A stretch of 64,000 nucleotides of DNA from Croceivirga sp. Lineage in GTDB: Bacteria; Bacteroidota; Bacteroidia; Flavobacteriales; Flavobacteriaceae. Location: NCBI GenBank assembly GCA_028284935.1, contig JANQQQ010000018.1:1-64000 (forward strand). The letters are read 5' to 3'. Within the stretch, counting starts at the first letter, position 1. Every line of letters begins with the position of its first letter. Under the pieces are notes generated by a model. The model was given only the letters and a program-made list of their open reading frames with translations. It had not been told where the DNA came from and did no database searches. Shown piece by piece: positions 46,202 to 56,818 of this stretch. The position numbers were made by a program, and so were the translations under genes.

Positions 46202-48157
46202 TTATTCGATTACAATTGTTTTCAAAAATTCGGAGAGGGCTTCATGCTCCGTTTCGCCCTTTATTTCCTTGGGATGGAAACCAATGATAAACCTGTTCCG
46301 TCCGCTAAGCAGGGGATTGGTGTCTTCTCCACGTCCAAAACCAAAAACCGTCATCCCATCCTTGCTTTCAATACCCTTTTCACTATTGCCCAAATAAGAA
46401 ACCAGTCCCTTTTCCGGGGTATTCGTTTTATGCAACATAAAAAAGGTGACGTTAAGGTTGTCGACACCAAGATAGGCCCATTGCAAGGGCTGGAACTGTG
46501 CTTCCCCCTTATAAAAATCTGGGGTATTCGAACTTTTTACAGCAGTATCCGAACCGTAATAATAGCTCTGGGGTTTAAATTTTCCGCCAGGAGTACCTTC
46601 ATATAAAAACCAGTAGTTGCGATTTGGGTCCACTCTTAGAATCTCCAGTTCAGCATGGGAGTCATGGAACGTCCAGCGCCATTTCCATAGCTTACTTTTG
46701 GACTCCGAGTAGAGCATCCCATTTTCAAACCATGAGTGGCATTGGTCAAATCCGGGATGTCCTGCCCCATTATCCTCACCCTGATAGACGATATTGGGGA
46801 GACCCCGAAATGTGCCCGAAGCCCCTTGGGGATAATTGGCTGTCAGCTGTTTGAAGGAGATCCAGTCGTTGCCATATGTATCCAACATTCGGGAGAATCC
46901 TCCCCCCGCGATATCGTAATAATAGGTGGCCCCTTCGGTTTTTATGACATAGTGGTCCTTGCCTTGGTATTGGGCAATGAGATGGTCCGTTTTTCGACTT
47001 TTGGAGGGATTATTCCAATAGTGCACCCAACGGTAATTGTCCCATGCCGAACCTATGATATCCAAGTCGCCATCATTATCCATATCAAAGGTTTTGGCGC
47101 CTAAGTGGTTTTCCTTACCCGTGTCCAAAACGGTTTTTGTAAAAGTGGCCTTTCCGTCATTGGTCCAAAGTTGCAGTTCCAGTTGTTCCCCTTTATGTTC
47201 GGCAGTAAGGATGTCCAAATCGCCATCCTTATCCATATCCACCAATTCTAAGTTGTTACTGGAATATTGTGTGGTCAGGGTCGAGGTCTTCCATTTGCCA
47301 TTGGAATCGTCGCGCTCAAACCAAAGAATGTTGCTATCGGGTTCCAATCCAGGATAGCGTTCTTCGGCAACCACGATTTCTAGTTTCCCATCGCCGTTTA
47401 AATCCCCTAGTTGAATACGGTCGATAGGGTGTTCCGTTTGGGCAACATAGTGGTCCTTCCAAGGGGTATCAAATCGTCCTTCGTTTTCAAACCAAACCAA
47501 GATTTTGGGTTCCCTTTTGCCTTCCGGTCTTCTTCCACAAGCAATATCCATATCCCCATCGCCATCAATGTCACCCACGCCAATACCTTCGTCAGACGTA
47601 TTGCTTCCAATCAGCTGTACAGGCCATGCCATTTCCGAAGGGTTTTCAGGAATAGTAAGTAGATAGACATTGCCGTTTCCAGCAATCAGAAGTTCTTCTT
47701 TTCCACCAGAAATGATCTGTGCTTTTTCAAAACCCTGACTATTGACATGTGAAGTGGCAGGAACTTCAGCAATTTTATGACGAACAAATTGTGTTCCATT
47801 GGGGTGCACCGCCTCATACCAATAGATGCTCGGCAAGGCCTGCGCAATAACATCCGCATAAGCATCGCCATCAACATCCATGATGAAGATACCATCTACG
47901 TTGTCGTCAAGAACCGTACGTTTCCAGGATTGTTGGGGACTACCTTTAGGTTGATGATATATATAACGTCCTGATACCACATCCAATAGCCCATCTTGGT
48001 TGACATCACCTGCATCAAGTCCAAAATAACGTAACCATTGGGGCTCGTCCCAGTCGCCCCACTTTTGTTTGACACTATCAATGGCGGTATACTCCCATTG
48101 GGGATAAAGGACTATTCCAATAGAAAACAAAGCGAGGAAAAGAACGAAGTTTTTCAT
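46202..48157 (-). CDS. Secreted FG-GAP propeller with an unrecognised C-terminal domain
   Basis: A 651-aa secreted protein (signal at the N-terminus, FVLFLALFSIGIVLYPQ). Residues about 40-400 carry six or seven FG-GAP/VCBS motifs (DAGDVNQDGLLDV, VGDIDGDGDMDIA, LGDLNGDGKLEIV, DMDKDGDLDI, DMDNDGDLDIIG). From about 410 to the end is a beta-rich domain with many aromatics (for example YGNDWISFKQLTANYPQGAS, then GHPGFDQCHSWFENG) that I do not recognise. It could be a carbohydrate-binding or polysaccharide-acting domain. Its start overlaps the LacI stop by 4 nt. Confidence 0.82.
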   Translation of the reverse strand: MKNFVLFLALFSIGIVLYPQWEYTAIDSVKQKWGDWDEPQWLRYFGLDAGDVNQDGLLDVVSGRYIYHQPKGSPQQSWKRTVLDDNVDGIFIMDVDGDAYADVIAQALPSIYWYEAVHPNGTQFVRHKIAEVPATSHVNSQGFEKAQIISGGKEELLIAGNGNVYLLTIPENPSEMAWPVQLIGSNTSDEGIGVGDIDGDGDMDIACGRRPEGKREPKILVWFENEGRFDTPWKDHYVAQTEHPIDRIQLGDLNGDGKLEIVVAEERYPGLEPDSNILWFERDDSNGKWKTSTLTTQYSSNNLELVDMDKDGDLDILTAEHKGEQLELQLWTNDGKATFTKTVLDTGKENHLGAKTFDMDNDGDLDIIGSAWDNYRWVHYWNNPSKSRKTDHLIAQYQGKDHYVIKTEGATYYYDIAGGGFSRMLDTYGNDWISFKQLTANYPQGASGTFRGLPNIVYQGEDNGAGHPGFDQCHSWFENGMLYSESKSKLWKWRWTFHDSHAELEILRVDPNRNYWFLYEGTPGGKFKPQSYYYGSDTAVKSSNTPDFYKGEAQFQPLQWAYLGVDNLNVTFFMLHKTNTPEKGLVSYLGNSEKGIESKDGMTVFGFGRGEDTNPLLSGRNRFIIGFHPKEIKGETEHEALSEFLKTIVIE

Positions 48158-49155
48158 GGCTTTATGGGTATTGCTGAGACCGATGCTCGTTCGATAAAGG
48201 TGGGTTTCAACATTTGGGGGTTGACCTTTTTTCCTTCCAAAAGCTCAAAAAGGATTTCAACGGCAACTTTGCCAATGGTCTCCATGGGCTGTTTTATGGC
48301 TGTAAGGGGAGGGGATAACAATTCAAAAAGCGGTTGTTCGTCAAAAGCAATCAGGGAGATATCATTGGGAATGTGAAACTCGTTTTCCTTTAAGGCTTTC
48401 ATGCAGCCCATGGCGATTTGATTGTTAAGGGCAAACAATGCAGTGGGAGCTTCAGGTCTTGCCAAGAGTTCCTTGGTATTTGCGTAGCCATTCTCCATAC
48501 TATAATCATCTCCTACAACTTTAATACAATCCATCAGGCCATGGGTCTTCATGGCCTCTTGATACCCTTTGACCCTGTTGTCGTTTGGGGTGGTGCCAGC
48601 AAGCCCTTGGATGCAAGCAATATTTCTGTGCCCTTTTTCAATCAGAAAGGAAGTAGCCTCATAGGCCCCAAAAAAGTTATCCGTAGTGACATAGGGAATA
48701 TTTTGGTCCTCGAAATAGCGGTCAATAAGTACTACTGGAAGTGAGGTGTTTTCCATAAAGTGTTTTGAATCCTTTCCCACTGGGGCTACCAGGAGACCGT
48801 CTACTTTTCTGCCCTTGAGCAAAGCCATGGATTCCTGTTCCAAATCAGTATCGTCCTTGGTATCGCAGAGCAGAACCATTTTTCCCCTTCTTCGAAGTTC
48901 TTCTTCTACTGTTCGAGCGAGATTGGCGAAGAAAGGGTTAGATATATCTGGGATGATCAGACCAATAGTGTTGGTTTTTTGCAGTCGCAGGTTTCTTGCG
49001 ATTTGGTTGGGTGCAAAATCGAGCTTATCGGCAACCTCGCGAACGCGTTGCGCCGTCTTCTCGCTGATGCGATATTTTTTCTCCTGCCCGGTTAATACCC
49101 GAGAGACCGTTGTAGTGGACATTTCCAGTTCCTGGGCAAGTTCTTTTATGGTCAT
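48154..49155 (-). CDS. LacI-family regulator of the ribose/nucleoside locus
   Basis: A 333-aa LacI-type repressor. The N-terminal helix-turn-helix reads TIKELAQELEMSTTTVSRVL (2-21) with the hinge near 50, then the periplasmic-binding-type sugar domain (TNTIGLIIPDISNPFFANLA near 63). The LacI operator-like palindrome at 49219-49238 lies in the divergent gap, so it likely controls both arms. First gene of the minus-strand operon; its stop overlaps the FG-GAP gene's start by 4 nt. Ligand probably ribose or a ribose derivative, by context. Confidence 0.93.
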   Translation of the reverse strand: MTIKELAQELEMSTTTVSRVLTGQEKKYRISEKTAQRVREVADKLDFAPNQIARNLRLQKTNTIGLIIPDISNPFFANLARTVEEELRRRGKMVLLCDTKDDTDLEQESMALLKGRKVDGLLVAPVGKDSKHFMENTSLPVVLIDRYFEDQNIPYVTTDNFFGAYEATSFLIEKGHRNIACIQGLAGTTPNDNRVKGYQEAMKTHGLMDCIKVVGDDYSMENGYANTKELLARPEAPTALFALNNQIAMGCMKALKENEFHIPNDISLIAFDEQPLFELLSPPLTAIKQPMETIGKVAVEILFELLEGKKVNPQMLKPTFIERASVSAIPIKP

Positions 49156-49218
49156 TGGTCAAGGTATTATGTCTATGCATTTTAAGAAAACTTGGGGATT
49201 TCGATTTTAATTCTTAAA

Positions 49219-49238
49219 TTGCACAATCGTTTGTGCAA
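49219..49238. promoter_or_regulatory. LacI-type operator palindrome
   Basis: TTGCACAATC and GTTTGTGCAA form a 20-bp palindrome matching at 9 of 10 positions per arm, with the central CG typical of LacI-family operators. It lies 28 nt before the ribokinase ATG and 63 nt before the LacI start on the other strand. Confidence 0.65.
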
Positions 49239-49266
49239 AACTAGATATTTATTTTGAAATACTAAA

Positions 49267-50190
49267 ATGGAGCGACAAAAAATTATTGTAATAGGGAGTA
49301 GTAATACTGATATGGTACTGAAATCCAGTTACTTACCTTTGCCCGGAGAGACGGTGTTGGGAGGAAAGTTTAACATGAACCCTGGGGGTAAGGGAGCAAA
49401 TCAGGCGGTAGCCGCTGCTCGCCTCGGTGGTGATGTCATTTTCATTGCCCGTGTGGGAAATGACCTCTTTGGAAAACAAGCGGTCGATGGGTTTAAAAAC
49501 CACGGTATTGACACTCGTTTTGTTACCAAGGACGAGGATGAGGCCTCCGGTGTTGCCTTGATTATGGTAGATGAAAAGGGAGAGAATTCCATTGCTGTGG
49601 CCTTAGGGGCCAATGGGACTTTATATCGTAATCATCTGGAACCGGCATTGGAAGAAATCAAAAACAGCGCTTTTGTTCTGACACAGCTCGAGTCTCCCCT
49701 ACAGACCATAGAATTTTTGGGGCAATTGGCCAAAGAACACAATTTAAAACTTGTCTTGAACCCGGCGCCTGCACAACACCTATCCGATGGGCTATTGTCC
49801 TCATTGTACATGATTACGCCAAATGAAATTGAGGCTGAATTGTTGAGTGGTATCAAAGTAGTGGATGAGGATTCGGCGAAAAGTGCTGCTACGGTTTTGC
49901 GACAAAAGGGGGTGAACATCGTCATCATTACCATGGGCAGTAAAGGGGCTTATGTACTCTCGAATGACTTGGATGCATTGGTTCCTTCCCAAAAGGTCAA
50001 AGTGGTCGATACCACTGCCGCTGGAGATACGTTTAATGGTGCTTTGGTAGTCGCCTTAGCCGAAGGAATGGACTTGAAATCGGCCATTGAATTTGCCAAT
50101 AGAGCTGCGGCTTATGCGGTTGGAATTTTAGGCGCTCAGACCTCAGCTCCCCTCAGAAAGGATATTGAAGTATCAACCAAAATACAGTAG
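49267..50190 (+). CDS. rbsK: Ribokinase
   Basis: PfkB-family kinase, 307 aa, which makes ribose 5-phosphate from ribose. The N-terminal signature GGKGANQAVAAARLG is at 42-56 and the C-terminal DTTAAGDTFNGALVVALAEG carries the catalytic Asp (AAGD) near 252. Start ATG at 49267; nearly -7-like ATTTATTTTG precedes it. The permease gene follows after 2 nt. A LacI-type operator is 28 nt upstream. Confidence 0.95.
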   Translation: MERQKIIVIGSSNTDMVLKSSYLPLPGETVLGGKFNMNPGGKGANQAVAAARLGGDVIFIARVGNDLFGKQAVDGFKNHGIDTRFVTKDEDEASGVALIMVDEKGENSIAVALGANGTLYRNHLEPALEEIKNSAFVLTQLESPLQTIEFLGQLAKEHNLKLVLNPAPAQHLSDGLLSSLYMITPNEIEAELLSGIKVVDEDSAKSAATVLRQKGVNIVIITMGSKGAYVLSNDLDALVPSQKVKVVDTTAAGDTFNGALVVALAEGMDLKSAIEFANRAAAYAVGILGAQTSAPLRKDIEVSTKIQ

Positions 50191-50192
50191 TT

Positions 50193-51197
50193 ATGTTTAT
50201 ACCCGCAACCTATGCCCTTGCCGTTTTTCTTTGTGTCATTACCATGCTGTGTTGGGGCTCTTGGGCGAATACCCAAAAGCTGGCCTCAAAAACATGGGCT
50301 TTTCCCCTTTTTTATTGGGACTATGTCATCGGAATCGTTTTGCTCAGCCTGGTTTTTGGATTGACCTTGGGCAGTACTGGGGAATTCGGTCGGGGCTTTT
50401 TGGACGATTTGGGACAAGGAAGTGAAGCTACCTATTGGTCCGCTTTTCTAGGAGGCGTTGTCTTTAACATTGCCAACTTATTGATTGTAGCCGCGATTTC
50501 GGTTGCTGGAATGGCGGTGGCCTTTCCTGTGGGCATTGGAATTGCATTGGTCTTGGGCGTGGTGGTCAATTATGTCGCCAATCCTATTGGCGACCCGCTG
50601 TTGCTGTTTTTGGGTGTAGGGTTGGTCGTAGTAGCGATTGTTTTGGATGCCCTGATTTATAAGCGATTGCCCAATCAAAAGAGTGCTTCGGTGGTAAAAG
50701 GATTGCTACTTTCCGTAGCGGGAGGGGTATTGATGGGTTTCTTCTTTCGGTTTGTGGCCGCTTCGGTCTCCACGGATTTTGTACATCCTGAAGCTGGGCT
50801 CTTCACCCCCTATAGTGCTGTTTTTGTGTTTTCCCTTGGCATTTTTCTCTCCAATTTTTTGTGGAACAGTTGGTTTATGTACCGACCCATTGATGGGGCA
50901 AAGGCAACGTACAAGGACTATTTTAAACTCGGAACCCCAAAATTACATCTCATCGGTATTCTTGGTGGCATCATTTGGGGCATTGGCATGTCCTTAAGTA
51001 TGATCGCTTCTGAGAAAGCGGGTTTTGCCATTTCCTACGGTCTTGGGCAGGGCGCTACCATGGTCGCGGCTGCTTGGGGTGTTTTTGTTTGGAAGGAATT
51101 TAAGGAGGCCCATAAAGGGACGAACTCGTTAATTGGTTTGATGTTTTTGCTCTTTATTGCTGGGTTGGTCCTTATTGTATATTCCAGGCTTCACTAG
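50193..51197 (+). CDS. GRP/RhaT-type sugar permease
   Basis: A 334-aa membrane protein with ten hydrophobic helices, of the GRP/RhaT branch of the drug/metabolite superfamily (TC 2.A.7). The start YALAVFLCVITMLCWGSWAN and the middle NFLWNSWFMYRPIDG match the sugar-porter group. Co-transcribed with ribokinase (2-nt gap); by context it imports ribose. In Bacteroides the ribose-utilisation systems carry a similar permease. No SusC/D is near. Confidence 0.9.
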   Translation: MFIPATYALAVFLCVITMLCWGSWANTQKLASKTWAFPLFYWDYVIGIVLLSLVFGLTLGSTGEFGRGFLDDLGQGSEATYWSAFLGGVVFNIANLLIVAAISVAGMAVAFPVGIGIALVLGVVVNYVANPIGDPLLLFLGVGLVVVAIVLDALIYKRLPNQKSASVVKGLLLSVAGGVLMGFFFRFVAASVSTDFVHPEAGLFTPYSAVFVFSLGIFLSNFLWNSWFMYRPIDGAKATYKDYFKLGTPKLHLIGILGGIIWGIGMSLSMIASEKAGFAISYGLGQGATMVAAAWGVFVWKEFKEAHKGTNSLIGLMFLLFIAGLVLIVYSRLH

Positions 51198-51208
51198 TGA
51201 AAAGTAGG

Positions 51209-51229
51209 GAAACTCACTTGTTGAGTTTC
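51209..51229 (+). terminator. Hairpin after the permease gene
   Basis: An 8-bp stem GAAACTCA / TGAGTTTC with a 5-nt loop lies 12 nt past the permease stop, but no T-run follows on the plus strand. Termination is possible only. Confidence 0.4.
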
Positions 51230-51241
51230 TGACCGCAATGA

Positions 51242-51263
51242 GCTATACACAATGTTACCACAT
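51242..51263 (-). repeat. Cassette boundary arm A
   Basis: On the minus strand this arm reads ATGTGGTAACATTGTGTATA followed by GC. It shares TGTGGTAAC and TGTATA(A)GC with arms B, C and D and lies 26 nt past the stop of the minus-strand lipoprotein gene. No facing partner is seen to its left. Confidence 0.6.
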
Positions 51264-51288
51264 GTTATTCTATTACTTTGATTATGAT

Positions 51289-51723
51289 TCAATCAACTCT
51301 GTACATGAATACTCCGGCGGTTCCTTGATACTCCAAAAGAATAGCTTCTCTTCCATTTACATTTCCTTTTCTAAAAGCTCTGAAAGTCTCAGTTCCTGTC
51401 CCGCCATTCACCAAGGGAAAACCTTCATTGTTTGTACTTTTTATATTTACTCGATAATAATCCTCTTCAATAATTTCGGTTATTTCAAACCTTACTTCAT
51501 TGAATTCCGCACGATAATCCCTCCTGTAATCTACATTTCCATCAATACAGCATCCTTCTTCAATTATATTATTTGAAGAAAAAGTGTATGTCGGATTTCG
51601 CAATGCAGGATTTTCCCAAGTACCCCTTAAAAAACTAGGTAGTGAAAACTTACTTGAACCTCCTTCATCGGATGAACAAGACAATAAGGCAATACTAACT
51701 ATTAAAATTGAGATTTTTCTCAT
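51289..51723 (-). CDS. Small lipoprotein of unknown function (cassette 1)
   Basis: A 144-aa lipoprotein, lipobox LLSCSSD (Cys16). The body is beta-rich with a GTWENPALRN segment that recalls lipocalin-like domains; no confident family. It is bounded by repeat arms A and B and is more AT-rich than the ribose and katG genes on each side, which suggests it arrived as a cassette. Function unknown. Confidence 0.75.
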   Translation of the reverse strand: MRKISILIVSIALLSCSSDEGGSSKFSLPSFLRGTWENPALRNPTYTFSSNNIIEEGCCIDGNVDYRRDYRAEFNEVRFEITEIIEEDYYRVNIKSTNNEGFPLVNGGTGTETFRAFRKGNVNGREAILLEYQGTAGVFMYRVD

Positions 51724-51744
51724 CTTCCCATTTTAGGTTTTAAT

Positions 51745-51884
51745 ATGTGGTAACGGTCTCGTGTATAAGCAGTAGCGCATTTCAAGCCACTAAATTGGCC
51801 GATAGCACCGACCTTTGATTTACAGTTTTACGTTTCAAAATAGCACTTGAGTCACTATTGCTTATACACAATGTGGCAACTGGC
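51745..51884. repeat. Large imperfect cruciform between the two cassettes (arms B and C)
   Basis: Arm B is at 51745-51770 and arm C at 51860-51884. The inner arms GTGTATAAGCAGTAG (51761-51775) and CTATTGCTTATACAC (51855-51869) are reverse complements at 14 of 15 positions, the mismatch being a G-T pair. Pairing continues inward with lesser matching around TTCAAG / TTGAGT. The 140-nt element lies between the 5' end of the lipoprotein gene and the 3' end of the amidohydrolase, which is the placement of a cassette recombination site. Confidence 0.7.
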
Positions 51885-51894
51885 CTTATTTTAT

Positions 51895-53412
51895 TTAGTC
51901 CAGATATGTTTCGATATTCGAACTTCTATGTTTATCATTCATTTGCTTTATTTCGGCCAGTATCCTCTTTATTTGATTATTGTCGATAAAATAGTCCTTT
52001 AAAAAAACATACTCGATTTTTTTAGTATTAGTAATGTCTTTCAATGGGTTTGAGGATAAAAGAACCAAATCAGCTTGATAACCTTCTTTGATTATTCCCG
52101 TTTTGCTTCCCATCCATTCGCTTGGCTGGACTGTAGCAGAATACAAAACTTCCGAATTTTTCATCCCCATTTGATTAAGACACTTAAGTTCGTCATGTAA
52201 GGAAAACCCAGGAACCATTATAGGCGTATTTGCATCTGTGCCAGCCATTATATCTACATTGTTTCTTATCAATGCCTTTGTTATAGTTCTACTGGCTTGG
52301 ACGTATTCCGTCCAAGTCTTTCTAGAGGACTCAATATCCTCGGTAGATTTGCTTCCTTGGTATTCGTAGATATTTTCATCGGGTAGCCAACCCAATCTAT
52401 GAAGTGGTGTACCTTCCAGAATTTTAGGGTTTACATATTCTAATTTGACGTTCTTTAAGGCCGAATCTAAAGCGAACCTTTGTGATACAAAGCTTTCTGT
52501 AAGGGCTTGCGTAGAAGTGATAAAAATATCTTTCTCTTTAAGTAGTTTAGCAATACTGTCTGAATAAGCTTCTAAATATTCGTAATAATTCTGAGATAAG
52601 TCACTTGTCCTGTTATCAAAATCATGTATACTTTTCTTAACTAATTCTTCGATGTGGGCAACTTCTTTTTGATTTGTTTCAAAAAAATGGCCTAAATTCT
52701 CATTTGGAATATGTCCAACCACTTTAAGATTGAATTTTTTAGCCATATTCATAGAAGCTTTTGCCATTTCCGAATTGGTGAAACTATATATTTTTAAGGC
52801 ATCATAACCTTGCTGTGAAAGTTCCTGAATTTTTTCTTCAGCTTCTTCTTCCGTGGTATAATTGATTGTTTTTCTTGACCAACTAAAGAATAGACCTTTT
52901 ATGCCTTTTTCAGAGGATATTAAAGGCGAGGCTACAAAAATTTTAGGGGTAACAGCCTTAGTATTTTTCCAATCTATTACAATAGGTCTTCCTGACATTT
53001 CCCTAACATAGGTTATACCATTGACTAAATATAAATAAAGATCATTTTTGCTCTCCTTCAAATGCACATGGGAATCTATAAGGCCAGGAATTAGATATTT
53101 GTCAGAACCATCAATTTTAAGATAATTGCTTTCCAATTTAGTATCAAGCTCAATTTTTTCAATAAGGCCATTTTGAATCACGACATCCAGATTTTCTTTA
53201 AAATATGAGCAATCTTCTGATAGGACGTTAGTATTTTGAATTATAATTCCCTGATGTTCTTTTACTAAGTCGTTAATTTGGATTTCTTTAGTGGATGATC
53301 CGAGAACAGATTTTAGCTCCATGTCTGCCCAAATGAAAATGGACACTGCAAGTACGATGAGGGGTACTAAAAAATATAATGATATTCGGAACTTATTATT
53401 CATTTTGTTCAT
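51895..53412 (-). CDS. Membrane-anchored amidohydrolase-family protein (cassette 2)
   Basis: A 505-aa amidohydrolase-superfamily (imidazolonepropionase/prolidase-like) protein. An uncleaved signal or anchor helix at about 8-28 (ISLYFLVPLIVLAVSIFIWA) is followed by the TIM-barrel metal motif IDSHVHLKE near 111, HIPNEN near 235 and the HIEEL His near 253, and the metal Asp in AGTDANTPIMVPGFSLHDEL near 396. All expected metal ligands seem present. It would act on a cyclic amide or peptide in the periplasm; substrate unknown. AT-rich and bounded by arms C and D, consistent with acquisition. Confidence 0.87.
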   Translation of the reverse strand: MNKMNNKFRISLYFLVPLIVLAVSIFIWADMELKSVLGSSTKEIQINDLVKEHQGIIIQNTNVLSEDCSYFKENLDVVIQNGLIEKIELDTKLESNYLKIDGSDKYLIPGLIDSHVHLKESKNDLYLYLVNGITYVREMSGRPIVIDWKNTKAVTPKIFVASPLISSEKGIKGLFFSWSRKTINYTTEEEAEEKIQELSQQGYDALKIYSFTNSEMAKASMNMAKKFNLKVVGHIPNENLGHFFETNQKEVAHIEELVKKSIHDFDNRTSDLSQNYYEYLEAYSDSIAKLLKEKDIFITSTQALTESFVSQRFALDSALKNVKLEYVNPKILEGTPLHRLGWLPDENIYEYQGSKSTEDIESSRKTWTEYVQASRTITKALIRNNVDIMAGTDANTPIMVPGFSLHDELKCLNQMGMKNSEVLYSATVQPSEWMGSKTGIIKEGYQADLVLLSSNPLKDITNTKKIEYVFLKDYFIDNNQIKRILAEIKQMNDKHRSSNIETYLD

Positions 53413-53420
53413 TCAGGCTT

Positions 53421-53441
53421 GTTGCCAACAATTGTATATAG
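53421..53441 (+). repeat. Cassette boundary arm D
   Basis: Reads GTTGCCAACAATTGTATATA followed by G. It matches arm C read on the minus strand (GTTGCCACATTGTGTATAAG) apart from one insertion and few changes. It lies 8 nt past the amidohydrolase 5' end. No facing partner is seen to its right within 200 nt. Confidence 0.6.
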
Positions 53442-53481
53442 ATCATGATGAATATATATTTTATGTGTGGAACTAAAATAA

Positions 53482-55797
<2,316 letters not shown>

Positions 55798-55820
55798 CAT
55801 TCCAATTGCTATGAAAGGGA

Positions 55821-55852
55821 AAAGCGTCCGCCACTGGCGGACGCTTTTTTTT
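55821..55852 (+). terminator. Strong Rho-independent terminator of katG
   Basis: A 12-bp GC-rich stem AAAGCGTCCGCC / GGCGGACGCTTT with a 3-nt loop, followed by a run of eight T. It lies 24 nt past the katG stop and also sits at the end of the convergent VOC gene. Confidence 0.92.
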
Positions 55853-55853
55853 G

Positions 55854-56192
55854 CTATTCTTCAGACCAAACGGCCAACTCATTTCCAGAAGGGTCTAAAA
55901 ACTGAAAACGCCGTCCTCCTGGAAAGGAAAAAATATCAACCGAAATCTTTGCTCCCAATCCAATCACCCTTCCTTTGATTGTTTCGAGATTTTCATGGTG
56001 TAGCACGACCAGCACGCCATTACTTATAGGTTTTTCCGTGAGTTCAAAACCCCCTTCCATACCACTGTCTGAAAATGCCGTGTAGGTTGAGCCGTAATCG
56101 GTAAACCTCCAGCCAAAGGCTTCGCTATAAAACTGTTTGGTTTTCTCTAGACTGGCGGATTTGAACTCGATATAGTTAATAGGAACGCTCAT
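55854..56192 (-). CDS. VOC-family (glyoxalase-like) protein
   Basis: A 112-aa single-domain protein of the vicinal oxygen chelate fold (glyoxalase/bleomycin-resistance type): FKSASLEKTKQFYSEAFGW at the start and GRRFQFLDPSGNELAVWSE at the end. It may be an enzyme or a binding protein; the metal ligands are not all evident. It overlaps the acetyltransferase gene by 4 nt, so the two are translationally coupled. Confidence 0.88.
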   Translation of the reverse strand: MSVPINYIEFKSASLEKTKQFYSEAFGWRFTDYGSTYTAFSDSGMEGGFELTEKPISNGVLVVLHHENLETIKGRVIGLGAKISVDIFSFPGGRRFQFLDPSGNELAVWSEE

Positions 56193-56761
56193 AGTTTCTT
56201 TTGAATTTTGCAGGGATTACCAAAGGCCAGTACATTATCCGGGATGGATTTAGTCACCACGCTTCCCGCACCAATGGTCACATTGTTTCCAATGCTAACC
56301 CCTGGGAAAATTACGGAATTACCCCCAATCCAAACATTGTCGCCAATAATCACAGGTTGACTCGATGTCAAATACCTTGTTCCTTCTTCTGATGCTATTA
56401 TTCTTTCTGAAGCTTTTAAGGGATGCTCGGCAGTATATAGCTGAACGTGTGGACCTATTAAGGCATTACGACCAATAGTTATGGTATTGTTATCGATAAA
56501 AATGCAATTGGCATTGATAAAAGTACCCTCGCCAATGGAAATATGTTCCCCATAATCACAGAGAAAAGGAGTTTCTATCCAAACCCTATCTCCACAAGCA
56601 TTAAAAAGTGATTGAAGAATGGATTCACGTTCTTGGAGTTCCTGGGAATCTAAATGGTTATACCGCTTTAAAAGCGCACGGGCCTTATGGTATTGTTGTA
56701 ACAGTTCAGGGTCCCTAGAGTTGTAGTTTTCCCCATTCAGCATTTTTTCCTTTTCGGTCAT
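56189..56761 (-). CDS. Maltose/galactoside O-acetyltransferase family protein
   Basis: A 190-aa left-handed beta-helix acetyltransferase of the LacA/Maa/NodL type. It starts EKEKMLNGENYNSRDPEL, and hexapeptide repeats run from about 75 (ISIGEGTFINANCIF, GDNVWIGGNSVIFPGVSIGN, NVTIGAGSVVTKSI). It moves acetyl from acetyl-CoA to a sugar. Substrate unknown. First of a two-gene operon with the VOC protein. Confidence 0.92.
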   Translation of the reverse strand: MTEKEKMLNGENYNSRDPELLQQYHKARALLKRYNHLDSQELQERESILQSLFNACGDRVWIETPFLCDYGEHISIGEGTFINANCIFIDNNTITIGRNALIGPHVQLYTAEHPLKASERIIASEEGTRYLTSSQPVIIGDNVWIGGNSVIFPGVSIGNNVTIGAGSVVTKSIPDNVLAFGNPCKIQKKL

Positions 56762-56818
56762 TCTTTTATGTTAATGGAAACGTTATCGTGAACTCGATTT
56801 ATGGTTGTTTGTAACTTT

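Noticed and set aside
51235-53445. Classical integron attC sites around the lipoprotein and amidohydrolase genes.
   Set aside because: The arms lack the GTTRRRY / RYYYAAC core pair and no IntI-type integrase is in the window. The repeat structure itself is kept as a finding.
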